Positions 1 through 12,599 of a stretch of DNA of 64,000 nucleotides are shown here, piece by piece. Both the position numbers and the translations under genes were made by a program. The DNA is from Sarcocystis neurona (taxonomy: Eukaryota; Apicomplexa; Conoidasida; Eucoccidiorida; Sarcocystidae), in assembly GCA_000727475.1 (NCBI GenBank), contig KL647297.1, positions 2,437,577 to 2,501,576 of the forward strand. Reading direction: 5' to 3'. The notes below the pieces were generated by a model that made no database searches, was not told where the DNA came from, and saw nothing but the letters and a program-made list of their open reading frames with translations. Position 1 is the first letter of the stretch; each line of letters starts with the position of its first letter.

Positions 1-1700
1 CTCCAGCTAGAGAGGCAGATCCTTGTGGTGACCTTCGCCAACAAAGAGCTTTCTATTGCCGTGTGACACATATGGGTGCGAGTGCGAGTGCACGTGTATG
101 CGTCTACAGATCGCTCCACGTCGAGCGGTGCGGGCACCGCTACTAACATATATATGTAATTGCATCCTCTACAGTAGCAATTGCCTGGAAGCCAATATGG
201 TCTTAAAGCTTTAGGAGCAAGTTGCATAATCGTCACAAGCGTGGGGCTGAAAGATATACCTAAAATTGCAAGCCTTGCGGTGCAACTGGAAATTCACTGC
301 GGAGCATGCAAGTTCTCTACCGCGCGCCAACAGCTGCTGCAGCTGCTTCTTCCGGTAGTAACGCTTTTGGTGTAGTGTGTTTCTTCCGTTGTCTTCTTCA
401 GATCTCGCCGTTAGGCCAGCACGGCCGCTTCTTTCGAGGTAAGGATCTTGCCCATATATGCTTCCGTTTATCAGGCGTGTGGATGTATTTCTGCTTGTGT
501 GCATCACATGTGCACGCATAAGTGCGCACACATTTGTATATGTGTATCTGTACGCAAACATGTGTTTTTTACATATCACGGGCCTATAGATGGTTACCGC
601 CCGTCTAGATATATGTCTATATACATAACTGGAGAGGCGGGTACGTGTGTGTCGATGGTGTGTTCCAGCGTCTGTACATCTCTGTCTCTCTGCGCGTCCG
701 ACCACATATGCGTAGATGTACGCAGGTATATGCGTAACGCCGTAAATACGGAATAGAGTAAGCAGGGCACGTGAACGTGCAACTGTGGGCTCTCGTTGCG
801 GTGACTAGATGAGTGACACTTCATGTGTTAACCAGAAGAGCAAGGAGACAAAATTGTAACATACTGGTGTACCAGTACGTGTCCACACATGCACATGCAA
901 ATTTATACGTACACACTCTTGTGTGCGTACACGACGCTTTAAGTGTGTATACGAGAAAAGGGTAACATTGCACTGAAAAGAGATCACGTGGACATACATG
1001 CGAATATGCATACACATACACGTACATGTATCTGTTCAGGTGTTCGTCTGCATGTATATGGGTATATATGAAGCATCGCAGTGAGGAGAGTTTCGGCGCG
1101 CGTACATCAGGATATTTGTAGGTACATACGCGTATAGATATTTATATGTGTATGAATATATTAGATGCGTAACACGGCCATAGTGCATGCGTCTGCAGCA
1201 ACAGAAGAGCTGGCGACCTAGGCAGAGAGAAAATGTGACGCAAGTTATGCAGAGAGCATACAAGCTTTTGGTTTCCACTTTTTTTGCACAAGTATCATAG
1301 GCACGTGTTCACTGCCTACACGTGTATCTCTGCACAGACTCTGCATCAGTTACGTAAACGGACAAATGCGTATAAGTGTGTGTAGTTGCACGAAGATATC
1401 CTAACACCTGCAAATACATAGAGTCACACGTGTACGTGTTCACACACGCGTATGCACATGTTTGTCAGTTATCGCGGATAGAGTGTACAAAGGCATGCGT
1501 GGGCGCGCGTCCCTGCCCCTGCTCGTAGCGTGCGGGTCACATCAACTATTGACGACCGCCTGCTTGCAAGGTGTCGTGAACGCATAGACACACACACTTG
1601 TGCATGTCTATAGGCACGTGCAAGTATGTTAACACCCTATATACATGTAAATATGAGTATATGTATCTGCATATACACATCTATATATGTATATACATGT

Positions 1701-1766
1701 CTTAGCGTACGTTAACGATTTCCACTTACACAGCCTTAGCCTACGTTAACGATTTTCGCTTACAGA
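1701..1766. repeat. 34-bp direct tandem duplication
   Basis: Two near-identical copies beginning CTTAGC(G/C)TACGTTAACGAT, at 1701 and 1735, differ at a few bases. Each copy contains the palindrome GTTAAC inside a TACGTTAACG core. The function is unknown; it may only be a recent local duplication. Confidence 0.7.
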
Positions 1767-4700
1767 CCGGGTACGTAGAGAGATCCTGTGTTTCACGGCT
1801 GACCGATGCAGGTGGCCCCATATCGACTAGTCACTTCAATCTTTCACGTCGGGGTCCCTCGACGACGGAAGCCCCTTTTTACGCGTGCACAGTCTTCACA
1901 GTGCTACGGAAAAGAATAGTTAAAATTGTACTTAATCGTGTCTTCTTCAATACGACATTCATTTACCTTTGGCTGCATGCGGGAGCCTAGACGCGTGTAA
2001 ATGTGCCAGTCGAGTTGTACGTATACACGGCTCTATATACCTACGCATGCGCATATAATTCGCGTATTTATATGTACGCGCGTGAGGGTCTTTGTAGAGG
2101 TGTTCACGCAGGTGAACAGGCGAATACGCACAAACGTACGTGTATGTATATGTGTATATAGAGAGACTGACAGAGAGAAATAGGAATGTACAAATAACTG
2201 TATAGTCCTACATATGCAGTTGTGGCAGCTCACTTTGTACAAGACGATGGGGCACCTTGTGAAATGGTAGAGTTGGTGCCCGATTCTCAGAGAAAAGGCT
2301 GACAGATGGCGTTTGTTCGCGGACCATGCCGACCTCCCATTTGAGTTTGCCTCCTCACTACAGATACGAGATATGGATATATTGACACACGTACGTAGGG
2401 CCACGTGTGTGCACGTGTATGTACGTGGGTGTACATTCATATCTTGTATCGTACGTATGTACGCTTGCACACAAGTGTTCATTCAAAAGCAGAAAACTGC
2501 GTGCAATGGTGTGCTACGGGTGTGTTCGCCCTTATAGAACGTGAAGCGACTCCGGAGACGGCAGAGCGCCAGAAACACATGGAAACTGGCAAATGGAGGC
2601 CGTACAGCAACAGGTGCAGCAGCAATATCAGCAGGCACAATGAAAATAACAGCAGCTGTGCCGGGGGGGATCTACCGGCGTCCGACACAGCCATAAATAT
2701 TCACAGGCGAACACTAGCAGAAGCAGCGACACCCGCGCACCGACAACAAAAGCTGCGGCAACACCACCAGTAGCAGCCGCGGCAGTGTCAGCTGCACCCA
2801 GCAGACTGCCACACACCGTTTCCCTGCGTGACAGCAAGAACAACCGCAGTTGTGTGAGATTCAAATACGTCCTCATCCCAGTTGCAACAGAGAGCCCGTT
2901 TCGTTGTCGTCCCTTTGCGGTGGTTGAAGAGAGACGTGGCATAATCGAAACCTTGTGCACGGCCGCTGAAGTGACGCACGTGGTAACCACACCAAAAGCG
3001 CATTGTATTCGTGAATAATACTGGTGTTTTAAATATGTAGACTACCACGCACATATTGTGAGGCGTATGTGCAAGGCAAAAATTAGCAGTCGACCGAAAT
3101 GAGTGCAGCAGTGGCAGCTTGTGTGTGCAGCCTCAGCAACATGTTACCCCCACTTCTGCTGCTATTGGAGGGCGCACAAGGAGCAGGAAGGTTTGCTGCG
3201 CGGACACGTCTGAATTGAAAAGGCAGGCAGTTTGCTAGTTTGTAATAACACCGACTTAACGGCGGCGTCTTGCTGCTTCCCGACACACATGTGTGACGAT
3301 CACTTACGCTTGCCAGATGAATACACGGCGCTGCACTTGCGCGTGCATACATATATCTAACAGCTTTACGCATGTAAAGTATTAATGTGTAATTGCTGCA
3401 TATGCATATATAAGACAATTTTGCACAAGCGTGTCTGCGTGGACAATTCTGCGTAAAGCATCTCAATGTGTGGTGTCAATTCCACGACGAGTTTCCTCTT
3501 GTGACCTTCCAAAAACTTCTCCTCCTCCAATTCACAGAATATTTCCAACGAAAAACCATTGTTATCTCACGAGATTGTTCCGAGACAAATAACCCCCACA
3601 AAGACAGCGCAGAACAATTTGAACTCAACACGCTTGTCACAGTAGGGGGGAGAGAGAAACCGGTACACCGGTATATAAGCCAACTCGGACAGATTCGCGT
3701 AGACGTTCTCTTCTATCCATTTATGAATGTCCATCTTTATATCCACGTACCATATATCAGTCTACGGGTATATCTACCAACACAGCTTCGCATCACCCTG
3801 TCTCCCCTATCTGCTCTTTTATGCAGGAAGACACACACGCGCACGCATACCGGATAGTAAAGGGATTGTGTAAGTCGTGTTGTGTGTGTGAGATACACGT
3901 ACGCAAACGTCACGCCACGTTGTTTCAGTTCCACGCACCGTCACAATGTTTCGGTGGGCGTCCTGCTTTTTTGAAGATGTTCAACTTCTGAAGTCACACT
4001 TGTTAATGAAAAGCTCCCAGCTGGATAGATCTAAATCTCTGTAGAATTTTGGCTCCGTGTATTAGAACAGCCAGCGGAACATCGTGTGTCAGGGTCCCTA
4101 TATTTCTACACGTATACACGCGAGTAGCCGGTGAATCACTAGACGTACCGACGGCTGGTCCTCTGTGTACACAACAACTATTCAGAGTCGAACACTGTGT
4201 TGGATCCGGCGCCGACGTCTGTACAGCCGTAGGTATCGCTATGTGTGTGTAGCCATAGGTGTCTACACCGTCGCCACCTACGTGTGAGTACACTTGTACA
4301 TAGGTCTATTCGTGGTCTCATTGTCGAATCATCTGGGAAGACAACCTTTGATCAATGTGTGGAGGAAATTCAAAGGACATTCGCCGAGGTATCGCTACAG
4401 TGCCACTGGAAGGGTATCAGCCGTACGGACCTGCTGACTCTTGTTAATGCAGAAATGCTTCCGCAAAGAAAGACTACCTGGTGCCGATGCTGTGTGTGGA
4501 AGACGACGCAGCAGCAGTCGACAATTTGGCGGGTGATTCTGCGTACGCAGACGGTCTGCCTAGGTCAGTCAATATAAACGCATGAGGCTTGCCGCAGTCT
4601 CTGCGTAATCGCAGACAGCAGCTGCGTCCACATGCATTCTGAAAATCACCGCCTCTTGACGTTCTGCGTGCAGACCGGTGCAGCCTGTCCACGTACATAC

Positions 4701-5060
4701 GAAGAACGCCTCAGCACACGGAGCGGAATTTTCAAACTGACGAAATCTTTAACATTTTGTCACTGCAGGGCTGTCGAGCCCTGCTGAAAGAGTGTGCAAG
4801 GACGGGAGGGAAGGAGCCTTTTTCTGTCCAAAGACTGGACGTAGAGATCTTTGCCCGAGACAAAAGTATATAAGCAAAAACACGTTGTGCATAAACACAC
4901 GAATGCAGCTTGAATACGAAAATATGCGGAAACCCACGGACAAGGAGAGGGAGGGTCTAGCCCAGCACTGCGCGTCGCGCTGGCAGTCCAGTGAAGTGCC
5001 CAGACATCGTACACGGTGATGTGTACAAATATGTGATGTGTGTATTTGCACATGTCATGT

Positions 5061-5092
<32 letters not shown>

Positions 5093-5158
5093 TTATATCC
5101 TGGTCAGGATACGATGTCACATACACATACATAATGTATACATATATATATATATATC
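5061..5158. repeat. TA-dinucleotide microsatellites
   Basis: Two runs of TATATA, at about 5067-5090 and 5141-5158, flank a short unique stretch. They are typical of the non-coding DNA in this window. Confidence 0.8.
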
Positions 5159-7441
5159 CAGTAGTCGGCTTACATACATGCGTACGTGTTAATGTGTCAC
5201 TAGCTACGTCACGGTGTACCTTTCTAGAGTAATTCATACGATAGTGCATACATCTGCCCGCTGTATTAGATATTCTTATGTACACGCGTGTGTTTGTATA
5301 CATATGGATGAAGAGCAAACGGACAGACAACTCTCCTGGGTAGCATCCTCTCACGACGGTGCCTGGTGTGAATACATTCTCAGTTAGGGCATCTCTCCAG
5401 CCAGAAGCGCAGTGTGGCTAGTCTACAACGGCAGGCAGCTGTCCCACGCAGCAGACGAGACGTATACTGAGCGGCAGTCGCAGGAGCAGATTTCTACAGT
5501 AGCAGCAGCAAAACAGCACCAGCAGGTGCACAAAGCAGCAGCAGCAAGACGAGACGGACAGCAGCGCGCTCTCAGCATCAGGAGAGCTCACCGCAGTAGC
5601 AGGAAAACTGCAGCACAGCAGCGTGCAGCAGCAGCAGCGTCCACTACGCATCTTCTCGATATGTTGGTGCCACGCAGCTAGCAGATGAAGCACTTTTTCA
5701 GAAAGTGTCGGACAGTGTTGAACGGCGGCCATTCAAGCAGGCCAGGTGGACGTCTGGGTAGAGGCCAGCGGTGGAAAGCCACGTCTGCGAGAATTTTCCG
5801 AGTTGTCTTTGTGTGTACGAGCACGCTGCATATCCGTCCAAGTCAAAAGGGATATGCGTGCAGACATACTTGGACGTGGGTGCAGACGGTGATATGCGGC
5901 TGCAGATTGTCCTCCCCACAGAGACAAGCTCCATTTCTCAGTTCTACCACGTCCCGCTTTACACTGAGGAACGCATGCGTCTCAATAGCTCTACATACCC
6001 ACGTGTGGACAAGTACACTTTTGCAGACTCTATACATACACACATATACATATGTATGCAGATGTGAGTAGACGACAGTGTACAAATGTACGTACACAAA
6101 CATATACGTACATATGCACACATATCCATGGCCTTGGACACGAATATCTTCTACCTCTCGGTACGCACTTACGACATGCACCCCTCTTTGCGTTCCTGTG
6201 CGGATCTACCTGTGCCCACACGCCAGAATGCGTCTCTCTTCCTCTCTGTACATAAGCAGAGATCTGTAGCCAGGGCAAATGTCGTCCGTTTTTTACGTGT
6301 CCCTGTATGCGACTGTGCGTATGTACGTGTATAAGTGCGGGTGTGTGCACAGGGCGGCACACACATGTATAATACGTGTATACAGGGATGCTCAGGTAGA
6401 GGAGGGATGGCTAAGTGTATCTGGATCTACGTGCGTACCTGCCTGCACTGGCTCAACGGTCGCGAGAGGAATGCGTTCGCGCCACGAATAGGCACTCTGC
6501 TGGAGATCCGATCCGCAGTCAAAACGTTTATTTCACCTTGCCTGAACCTGTTCCAGGCAAGGATATATGCCTCCCCTCCTGGCGGGTGGCAGCGTAGCCG
6601 GTGGCATGTAGCGACGCATGCAGGGACGCGCGGCAATACGTACGTCAGCCTTGGATGTCAGTGACTGCTCCTCCTGGTACATTCTAGAGAAGTACGCACG
6701 GGTGCAAGAGTGTTCTTCGTCCTACCAAATGCAGTGCCGCAAGAGGAAATGTGTGCGTCTGCCTATCTCGTGCATGCAACTGCATAGTGGACCAGAGCAC
6801 GCATGCACCTAACGTATGCAGACGAAGTGAAGAGTCCTGCTTGCAGGCGACAGCTCTTGCCAAATGTGCCACGCCCTGTGGATGTGAAGAATTTTGCTGC
6901 TTGTGCTGCGGAAGATCCCACGCGTCACTATCAACCGAACTTAAGTGACTCTCCCCCGCGCTTGCCCCTGAACGTTTCACGAGCATCTCTCTAGACAATT
7001 TAAGTATGTATGCGTGAGGAAATGAGGCGCACGTGTCCTTTCAACGTCATGCTGAGACACGCTGGAACTCTACGCCACGCTCAAAACAACTGCAAGTGTC
7101 TTCTTCACTTACTACTGAGCCGCCTGCAACACCCACGTACACGCGTACTTATATATATATATATATGCATATATGTATATAAACGTGGATACTCACGAAC
7201 ACACACAAAACTCTAAACACACATATGTATTGTAATGTATTGGTACTCACGCATCTAGCGTTGAGAAGTACCTATAGATATGCTAACTAACATACATATA
7301 TGTATATATGAGCATACGGACGTGGAGATTCACACACACACACACACACAAAGCCAACACTACGACCAGGTTTACGTATCTGTTGATATGTAGGCATCAA
7401 GAGAAATACACGGCGCTCTCCTGGCGGTGTCCTAGACGCCG

Positions 7442-7579
7442 TTAGACGGCCCGAAGGCAATTTTTGAGCAGGATCTTATGAGGCACGCACAGGCGTCTGA
7501 AGTATGATACCTTTGTTCCAACCTCTGCGCATGCAAGTGCGACTCTCCCTCTCTCGACGTTTTCAAGAGCACTAAGTCC
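7442..7579 (-). CDS. Candidate terminal exon of a minus-strand gene
   Basis: An open minus-strand frame follows a T-rich stretch ending in AG at about 7580. It runs 45 codons to a stop at 7442 and ends in a hydrophobic/basic tail (KILLKNCLRAV). I recognise no domain. A second open minus frame covers 7572-7850, so the exact exon is uncertain. The call rests only on a plausible acceptor and ordinary amino-acid composition; it could be chance. Confidence 0.2.
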   Translation of the reverse strand, partial: GLSALENVERGRVALACAEVGTKVSYFRRLCVPHKILLKNCLRAV

Positions 7580-8125
7580 CGACAAACAGCAGCTTAGGCA
7601 GCCCGCTGCTGCTTGCCTGCTGCTCGCGCAAGTGGACTGCGTCTTCCGAATTCGCTGCTGCATGCACGCCTTTCCTCGGCTGCCGTCTTCGACGTGGCAA
7701 CATTCTCACGCCCGCGGTCGCGGCGCTGCAGACTGAGAAGACGTCAAGCTGCCGCACTCTCTCACGCGTGCGCGTAGCAGCTTGGCGACTCCTGGCCACA
7801 GCAGTCGCCAGTACGCAGTGGCATTTTCTTGCGCGCGCGCGCATATGCAACAGAGATGGGCTTCAAGCTGCAATGTTATTAGTTCTCCACGGCCTTTGTC
7901 GCGCAGTGACGCAGAAAATGCCTGGCCTGCTGCTCATGCTAGCACTGCCTTAGAAATACCGCGTGCAGGCTGCAGCGTGTGCGTGTCGAGTGCGTGTCTC
8001 TTTATCTGCAACTCCCGTGCATGCGCGCAAGTCCTTGCGGAGACTCCTCTCCGCAGGACTTCTAGCTGACGTGGTGGTGCACACACCGGCGTGCCCTCGA
8101 GGCGCTTGCTGCAGACACCCGGGCG

Positions 8126-8520
8126 TTACTCCTCGAGATAGCCGACGCCGAAGAAGAAAATGTCTTCCTCGTTTTGCAGCGTGAAGCAGCCGGCAATCGC
8201 ATCCACTGCGGCTCCTGCCAGCATCAGTTGCTGCTGCTCCTGCTGCTGCGGACGCGGCGCCGGCTTCTGCGCCAGCTGCTCCTGCTTGCTCGCACGCAGC
8301 CTGTTCCACAGCTCGCCACTCGTCGCTGGCCAGCCGTCGCCTTCCCACGACGCCTTCCTGCTGTGCCTGCCTGCTGGCTTCTCAGCTGCATGCCAGAGGC
8401 TGCTGCTGCTCTTCGGAGCACCGCCGGAACGACTCCAGCACACGCCGCTCTTGCTGCTGCTACTGTTGCTGCTGCTGCTGTTGCTGCTGCTGTTGCTGCT
8501 GCTACTGTTGCTGCTGCTGC

Positions 8521-8552
<32 letters not shown>

Positions 8553-9361
8553 CTGCTGCTGCTGTTGCATCTGCTGGTGCTGGTGCTGCTGCTTGTGTTG
8601 CTGCATGGATGGCGTGTGTCCGCCGAGAGGACGGTACGAAGGGGGACGGAAACTTCTCCTGCCACTTTGATCGTCGAGTCATTTTTTGTTCTCTGCTGCT
8701 GCTGTCGGTCCCCCCGCACGCTTTCTTCGTTTGTATCAGCCCCCTCCTCTTCCCTTTTCAAGAAAAAGCTCGGCTGCCTGTGCTGCTGCTGCAGCTGCTG
8801 CTCACCTGACTCTTGGACTTCCTGGTGGTGTCCTGCGGACGGCTGTGGCCGCAGCGGCTGCTGCCCGCCGCTCTCCGTCGACCACGTGGCTGCAGAATCC
8901 CCAACAGCAGGCGCGGGACCCGCAGCAGCAGCAGCAGCAGCGAACGGCGACGCTCCTGCCACCGCTGTCGCGGCTGCTGCTTCCTTGGCTGCTGTGGCTC
9001 CTTCCGCTGCTGTGATTCTTTGTTCAGCGCCTTCTACGCGACAGCTCTGCTTCTTTTTCCCCTGCTTCAGTCCTGCTGCTGCCGATGCTGCTGCGGCGGC
9101 TGTCGTTCCTGCTGCCGCTTCGGCTGCAGCCGCTGCAGCACCAAGAGTCACTTCCAGCAGACGGAGTGTACTCAAACGGGCAGAGACGCCCATGCGTTCT
9201 GTCTCGCTCATCAAGTGCCATTGCCGTCTGTCGAGCATATGTACGGGACAAAGAAACAAGCACCCAGCCAGACACACACACATACATATACGGATGTATA
9301 CATCTACGTATATATATATATATTCACAAGCGTATTCTTTTGATGACATATATCCCCACAC
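8126..9361 (-). CDS. HAAR-rich hypothetical protein (open frame or exon)
   Basis: A 411-codon open minus-strand frame. Its coding part probably starts near 9210, at a Met followed by SETERMG; the upstream part is microsatellite. It contains Ala runs, a Gln-rich acidic stretch and a long Ser/Asn block made from AGC/AAC repeats (about 8455-8600). It ends in a non-repetitive tail containing NEEDIFFFGVGYLEE before the stop at 8126. CAG, not CTG, is on this strand, as expected for an Eimeria sense strand. No family is recognisable. The opposite strand is also open (8160-9443) but would encode poly-Leu and is not preferred. A competing start in another frame (MALDERDRTHG, near 9225) ends at a possible GTGACT donor, so the 5' structure is unsettled. 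Confidence 0.45.
8455..8600 (-). repeat. CAG/CAA trinucleotide tract
   Basis: Nearly continuous CTG/TTG on the plus strand, read as AGC/AAC (Ser/Asn) in the favoured minus frame. Interruptions by TTG are regular, giving S-S-S-S-N type blocks. Confidence 0.8.
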
Positions 9362-9439
9362 GTGCGCATCGGATGCGGCAGCTTGGTTTTCATTTCTTTC
9401 AACAGTACATCAACGCGACACATGCATTCATCTTCGTAG

Positions 9440-9965
9440 GTAAATACATATGTATACATATATATATATAGAGAGAGAGAGCAACGCACACAAAGCGAAG
9501 TACACATGTAGACACATGTGTGTATACACTGGTATGTAAAGGGACATACACACAGATGGATATGCGTATACATTTAGACATACATATATATATATATACG
9601 CATGAATACACGAACACGTGTATATATATGTATATATATATACAGAGAGAGAGAGACAAATACGGTACGCATGCTCGCATGCGTATTAAACGTACATGGC
9701 TTCGACTACGGCTTCATGCGGTCTTTAAAAGATGGAGCCAAAACATGCGCAGAGATCGAAGACACGGCTGCAGCTGCGGCAACTGCGCAGGGGCAGCAGC
9801 TCCTCCTGCGGCAATCCCGTCTTAACAAGGTTGTCCTGTACACCAAGTACTGTCACACAAATGTACATATATATATACATATACCTACACATATAGACAG
9901 CTACATACACGGATACAGACGCATATGTATATATATATATATGTCTGTACATGTATAAAGCTGTT
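9440..9965. other. Microsatellite-rich spacer
   Basis: TATATA, GAGAGA and CATA runs surround a short unique island at 9690-9830 that carries CAG. No exon can be supported. Confidence 0.5.
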
Positions 9966-9967
9966 AC

Positions 9968-10180
9968 GGCAATGACATATTATGTATATAGAAGTACCCA
10001 AACATAAGCATATAGGTAAAGAGAGAGAGAATGCTACGCTGTAGATATTAACAGGTGCCTCTATATATATACACGCAGTGACATACTACATATATAAATG
10101 TACCCAAATGTATGTATATAGATAAAGAGAGGCAGAGAGCGAATGCTGCGCAGCAGTTGTAGGTAGATGCCCGCATAAAC
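9968..10180. repeat. Tandem duplication of a unit of about 108 bp
   Basis: Two diverged copies. Each runs from a (A/G)TGACATA(T/C)TA segment, through GTACCCAAA and a GGTAAAGAGAG or GATAAAGAGAG purine stretch, to a GAATGCT(A/G)CGC segment. The second copy starts near 10076. Confidence 0.6.
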
Positions 10181-10459
10181 GTGGAGAGGGACTACCTGCT
10201 TTGCAGGATAACGCTACTTCTCTACATGTATTATACAAGGCGGTGTCTCGACACATACTGATACATATATATATATATATGCGCATGTGTTCTACAAGCT
10301 GGTGTCCCCCCATATATTGCTATAGGTTCAATCCTCCTATTCTGCTCTCGAAAGCACGCAGCAGAGCTGGCAGGCTATCCCCTGCACATGCTCTCGCTTC
10401 TGTCCCTGGACCAACCTATCCGTCCGGAACACGCCAGTACGTATATATATATATATGTA

Positions 10460-10955
10460 TATGTATATGTCGAGAAACAAGCAAAAACATGCGTAACGTA
10501 TACATACATACGTACAAGTCAAGAGAGAGACAAAAAAATATGCTGTACACACACATATATATATGTCGTGTGCATGTTTGCATGTATGTCGAGAGACAAG
10601 CGAATATATGGGTACTATACACATATACACATACAAGTCAAGAGACAGGCAAATTTACGTGCTCTGCACACATGTACGTGTGTCGCTACAAAGAGACATA
10701 TACACGTCATTTGTAGATTTATATACTTATACATAACATACAAATGTTTGTATGTATACATATACGACGAGGGACAGGCAACTATGCGTGTAGTATATAC
10801 ACATCTACGTCTCTCTGTCTGCGTGTAGACATACATGTGTATGTATGCGTATTACGTACAAATATATATGTAGAGAGACAGGCAAATACGTACGTGCTAC
10901 ATATATACGTATATGCATATATAGTGCGAGACAGGCAAATGCATGCGCACTGTGC
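10460..10955. repeat. Degenerate minisatellite with GAGACAGGCAAAT core
   Basis: At least seven diverged copies of a unit of about 50-80 bp. The core is (G)AGAGACA(A/G)GCAAAT followed by ACGT(G)CT and CACA/TATA filler. Copies are visible near 10468, 10523, 10590, 10640, 10768, 10873 and 10925. Peptides read across this array are repeat artefacts. Confidence 0.65.
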
Positions 10956-11144
10956 AAGGTGGGGAAAAAACGACGAACGGCGCATGCGCCGGTGGAGTTC
11001 GGAGGGACACGCGACTGCAGGGGTCGACGCAGGTCAAAACGGCAGAAGCGCGCGTCTCCTCAGCAGCGTCCACCAAGAGCAGCGACCATCTGCAGCAGCA
11101 ACCGTCTCCAGCAGTACCTCACACATATACATATATATATATGT

Positions 11145-11430
11145 ATATATGCAACAAGTAGGTGCAGCAGCAAGTGTGTGCAACAGTAGGTTCCATACGT
11201 ATCTATCTATATACATATATATATATATAACAAGTATTTGCAGCAGCAAGTGTGCAGCAGTACGTTACATACATAGATATATGTAGTAAGTATTTGCAGC
11301 AGCAAGTGTGTGCAACAGCAGGTTACATACGTATATATATACACATACATAACAGGAACTTGCAGCAGTAACTGTGTGCGAAGCAACAAGTCTCTGCAGC
11401 AGTGTGTATCTGCAGCAGTAGGTCCCACCC
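11145..11430. repeat. Minisatellite with a CAG-containing core
   Basis: Four or more copies of a unit of about 60-70 bp built from TTGCAGCAGCAAGTGTG, CAACAG and AGGTT(A/C)CATACGTA followed by TATA filler. Copies lie near 11160, 11235, 11295 and 11365. Confidence 0.65.
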
Positions 11431-11639
11431 GCTACTCAAATTCTACCTAGAAAGAACTTGTTAACCCGCCTTTTTAGCAGGGTGCGTGACCGTACAGAGA
11501 ATGTAGGCGAGTTGCTTTAAACGAAAAACTCTCGCTTCGACGTGACCAAACATGCTCCCGTGTGTGCTTGGAGGATGTTACTAAAAGGCCACATTTACCG
11601 CCGTTGCTGTGTGTATTTGCCCTTCCCTCCAGATATACA

Positions 11640-11910
11640 GAGAGAGACACATACGTATATGTATGTCCGTGCATTCGCACACACACACAGCCATCGGCAT
11701 ATACATATATATATATATGTATGAGTACATACGCACACGCACACACACAGACATAGATGCTCAGACACACCCTATATATAGAGAGAGAGTCAGAAAAAGA
11801 GACATACACATATGTGTGTCCATATATTCGCACACACATAGAAACACAGCTCCACATATATTTATATATATCTGTATACACACACATATGCGTACAGACG
11901 CACACACGGA
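11640..11910. repeat. Degenerate tandem array, unit about 165 bp
   Basis: A GAGAGACACATACGTATATG element followed by a GTCC(G/A)T-ATTCGCACACACA element recurs about 165 bp downstream in diverged form. CA and TA microsatellite lies between. Confidence 0.5.
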
Positions 11911-11948
11911 CAAGCAGAGGCGTAGAGACGCAGACCCCCCACACCTTG

Positions 11949-12233
11949 TCACACAGACACACACACGTGCGTCTGCCCCCGGACGTATATATCCATGTGA
12001 GTAGGCCGAATATCCGAGCAGCAGCAGCAGGCACTTGCTGCTGCTGAGAGAGACGGAGCGTTTGCAAGTGGAGAAGTGATGACGTGCCTGCTGTCGGAGA
12101 CGAGACAGGCGGGACAGACCGAAGTGTTTTCCCCCACGCTGCTCAGCGCAGCGCAGTTCGCGTGGTAGGCCTCTGCGCAGCAGTCGCAGACGCTGACAGT
12201 CCCGTCGCTGTCGCACAGCGAACACACCTGCAT
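11949..12233 (-). CDS. PHD finger exon of a minus-strand chromatin-reader gene
   Basis: The frame encodes a complete C4HC3 PHD finger: CSLC, then CDCC, AYHANC and CPAC. The spacing is C-x2-C-x8-C-x2-C-x4-H-x2-C-x12-C-x2-C. PHD fingers bind histone H3 tails, so a nuclear chromatin protein is likely. The PHD lies at about 12105-12224, and the frame then runs into Ser/Ala/Cys-rich sequence. A possible acceptor (GCATGCAG) sits directly before it, at 12228. The region just upstream is open in a different frame that is also Cys-rich (see findings). The rest of the gene is not resolved: candidate exons lie at 12.3-12.5, 16.9 and 18.5-18.7 kb upstream and at 11.5 kb downstream. The domain is sure; the gene model is not. 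Confidence 0.7.
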   Translation of the reverse strand: MQVCSLCDSDGTVSVCDCCAEAYHANCAALSSVGENTSVCPACLVSDSRHVITSPLANAPSLSAAASACCCCSDIRPTHMDIYVRGQTHVCVSV

Positions 12234-12235
12234 GC

Positions 12236-12446
12236 GAATTCCCAGCAGTTCTCACAGAAGCCTCGCGCACACATTTTTTTCATTTTTCCAACATCTGCAG
12301 GCAGGCGCGTGCGACGCGTCACACCACACGTGGCTCGACGAGAAGCGCAGCAACCCCCATCCTTTGCAACACGGCAGGCATGCAAGCAGGCAAGTCCCCC
12401 AGACGTAGAACACTGCAGAAAAAGGGAGACCAAGTCTCGAGGAAGA
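12236..12446 (-). CDS. Possible Cys-rich exon just upstream of the PHD finger
   Basis: After a strong pyrimidine tract ending CTGCAG (about 12447) a minus-strand frame opens with many cysteines and ends GFCENCWEFAC at 12233, where CAG|GTGTGT could be a donor. It is one base out of frame with the PHD finger that follows immediately. It may be a real exon, an overlapping artefact, or evidence of a one-base error. Confidence 0.3.
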
Positions 12447-12599
12447 ACCTCTTGAGGACGCTGCCGTCTACGTCTTTAATAAGAGGAACACACTTGAGAT
12501 GAAGAACATGCACACGTCACGTCCCTACAAGTGGTAATACGAGGCGAACAGGAAGCTGCAGTCTGCGTCCCCTTCACAGGAGTATATGCATGTGTGTGT

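Larger units (their letters stand above)
1..7440. other. Repeat-rich region with no supportable gene
   Basis: About 7.4 kb of mixed sequence dominated by short TGTATA, CACACA and TACGTA motifs. Open frames of 60-130 codons occur on both strands (for example plus 3468-3857 and minus 3366-3548). They overlap one another, lack recognisable domains and are no longer than expected by chance at this base composition. A small CAG cluster lies at 5500-5640. No tRNA, rRNA or domain-bearing exon was seen. Small exons could be hidden here. Confidence 0.5.

Noticed and set aside
3468..3857. 129-codon plus-strand frame
   Set aside because: Within the length expected by chance; an opposing minus frame is also open; no domain.
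8160..9443. 427-codon plus-strand frame
   Set aside because: Mostly poly-Leu from CTG repeats and ends in microsatellite; the minus frame is preferred.
11474..11600. Possible terminal minus exon downstream of the PHD finger
   Set aside because: All three minus frames after the TTTTAG acceptor are open for 20-40 codons, so none can be chosen.
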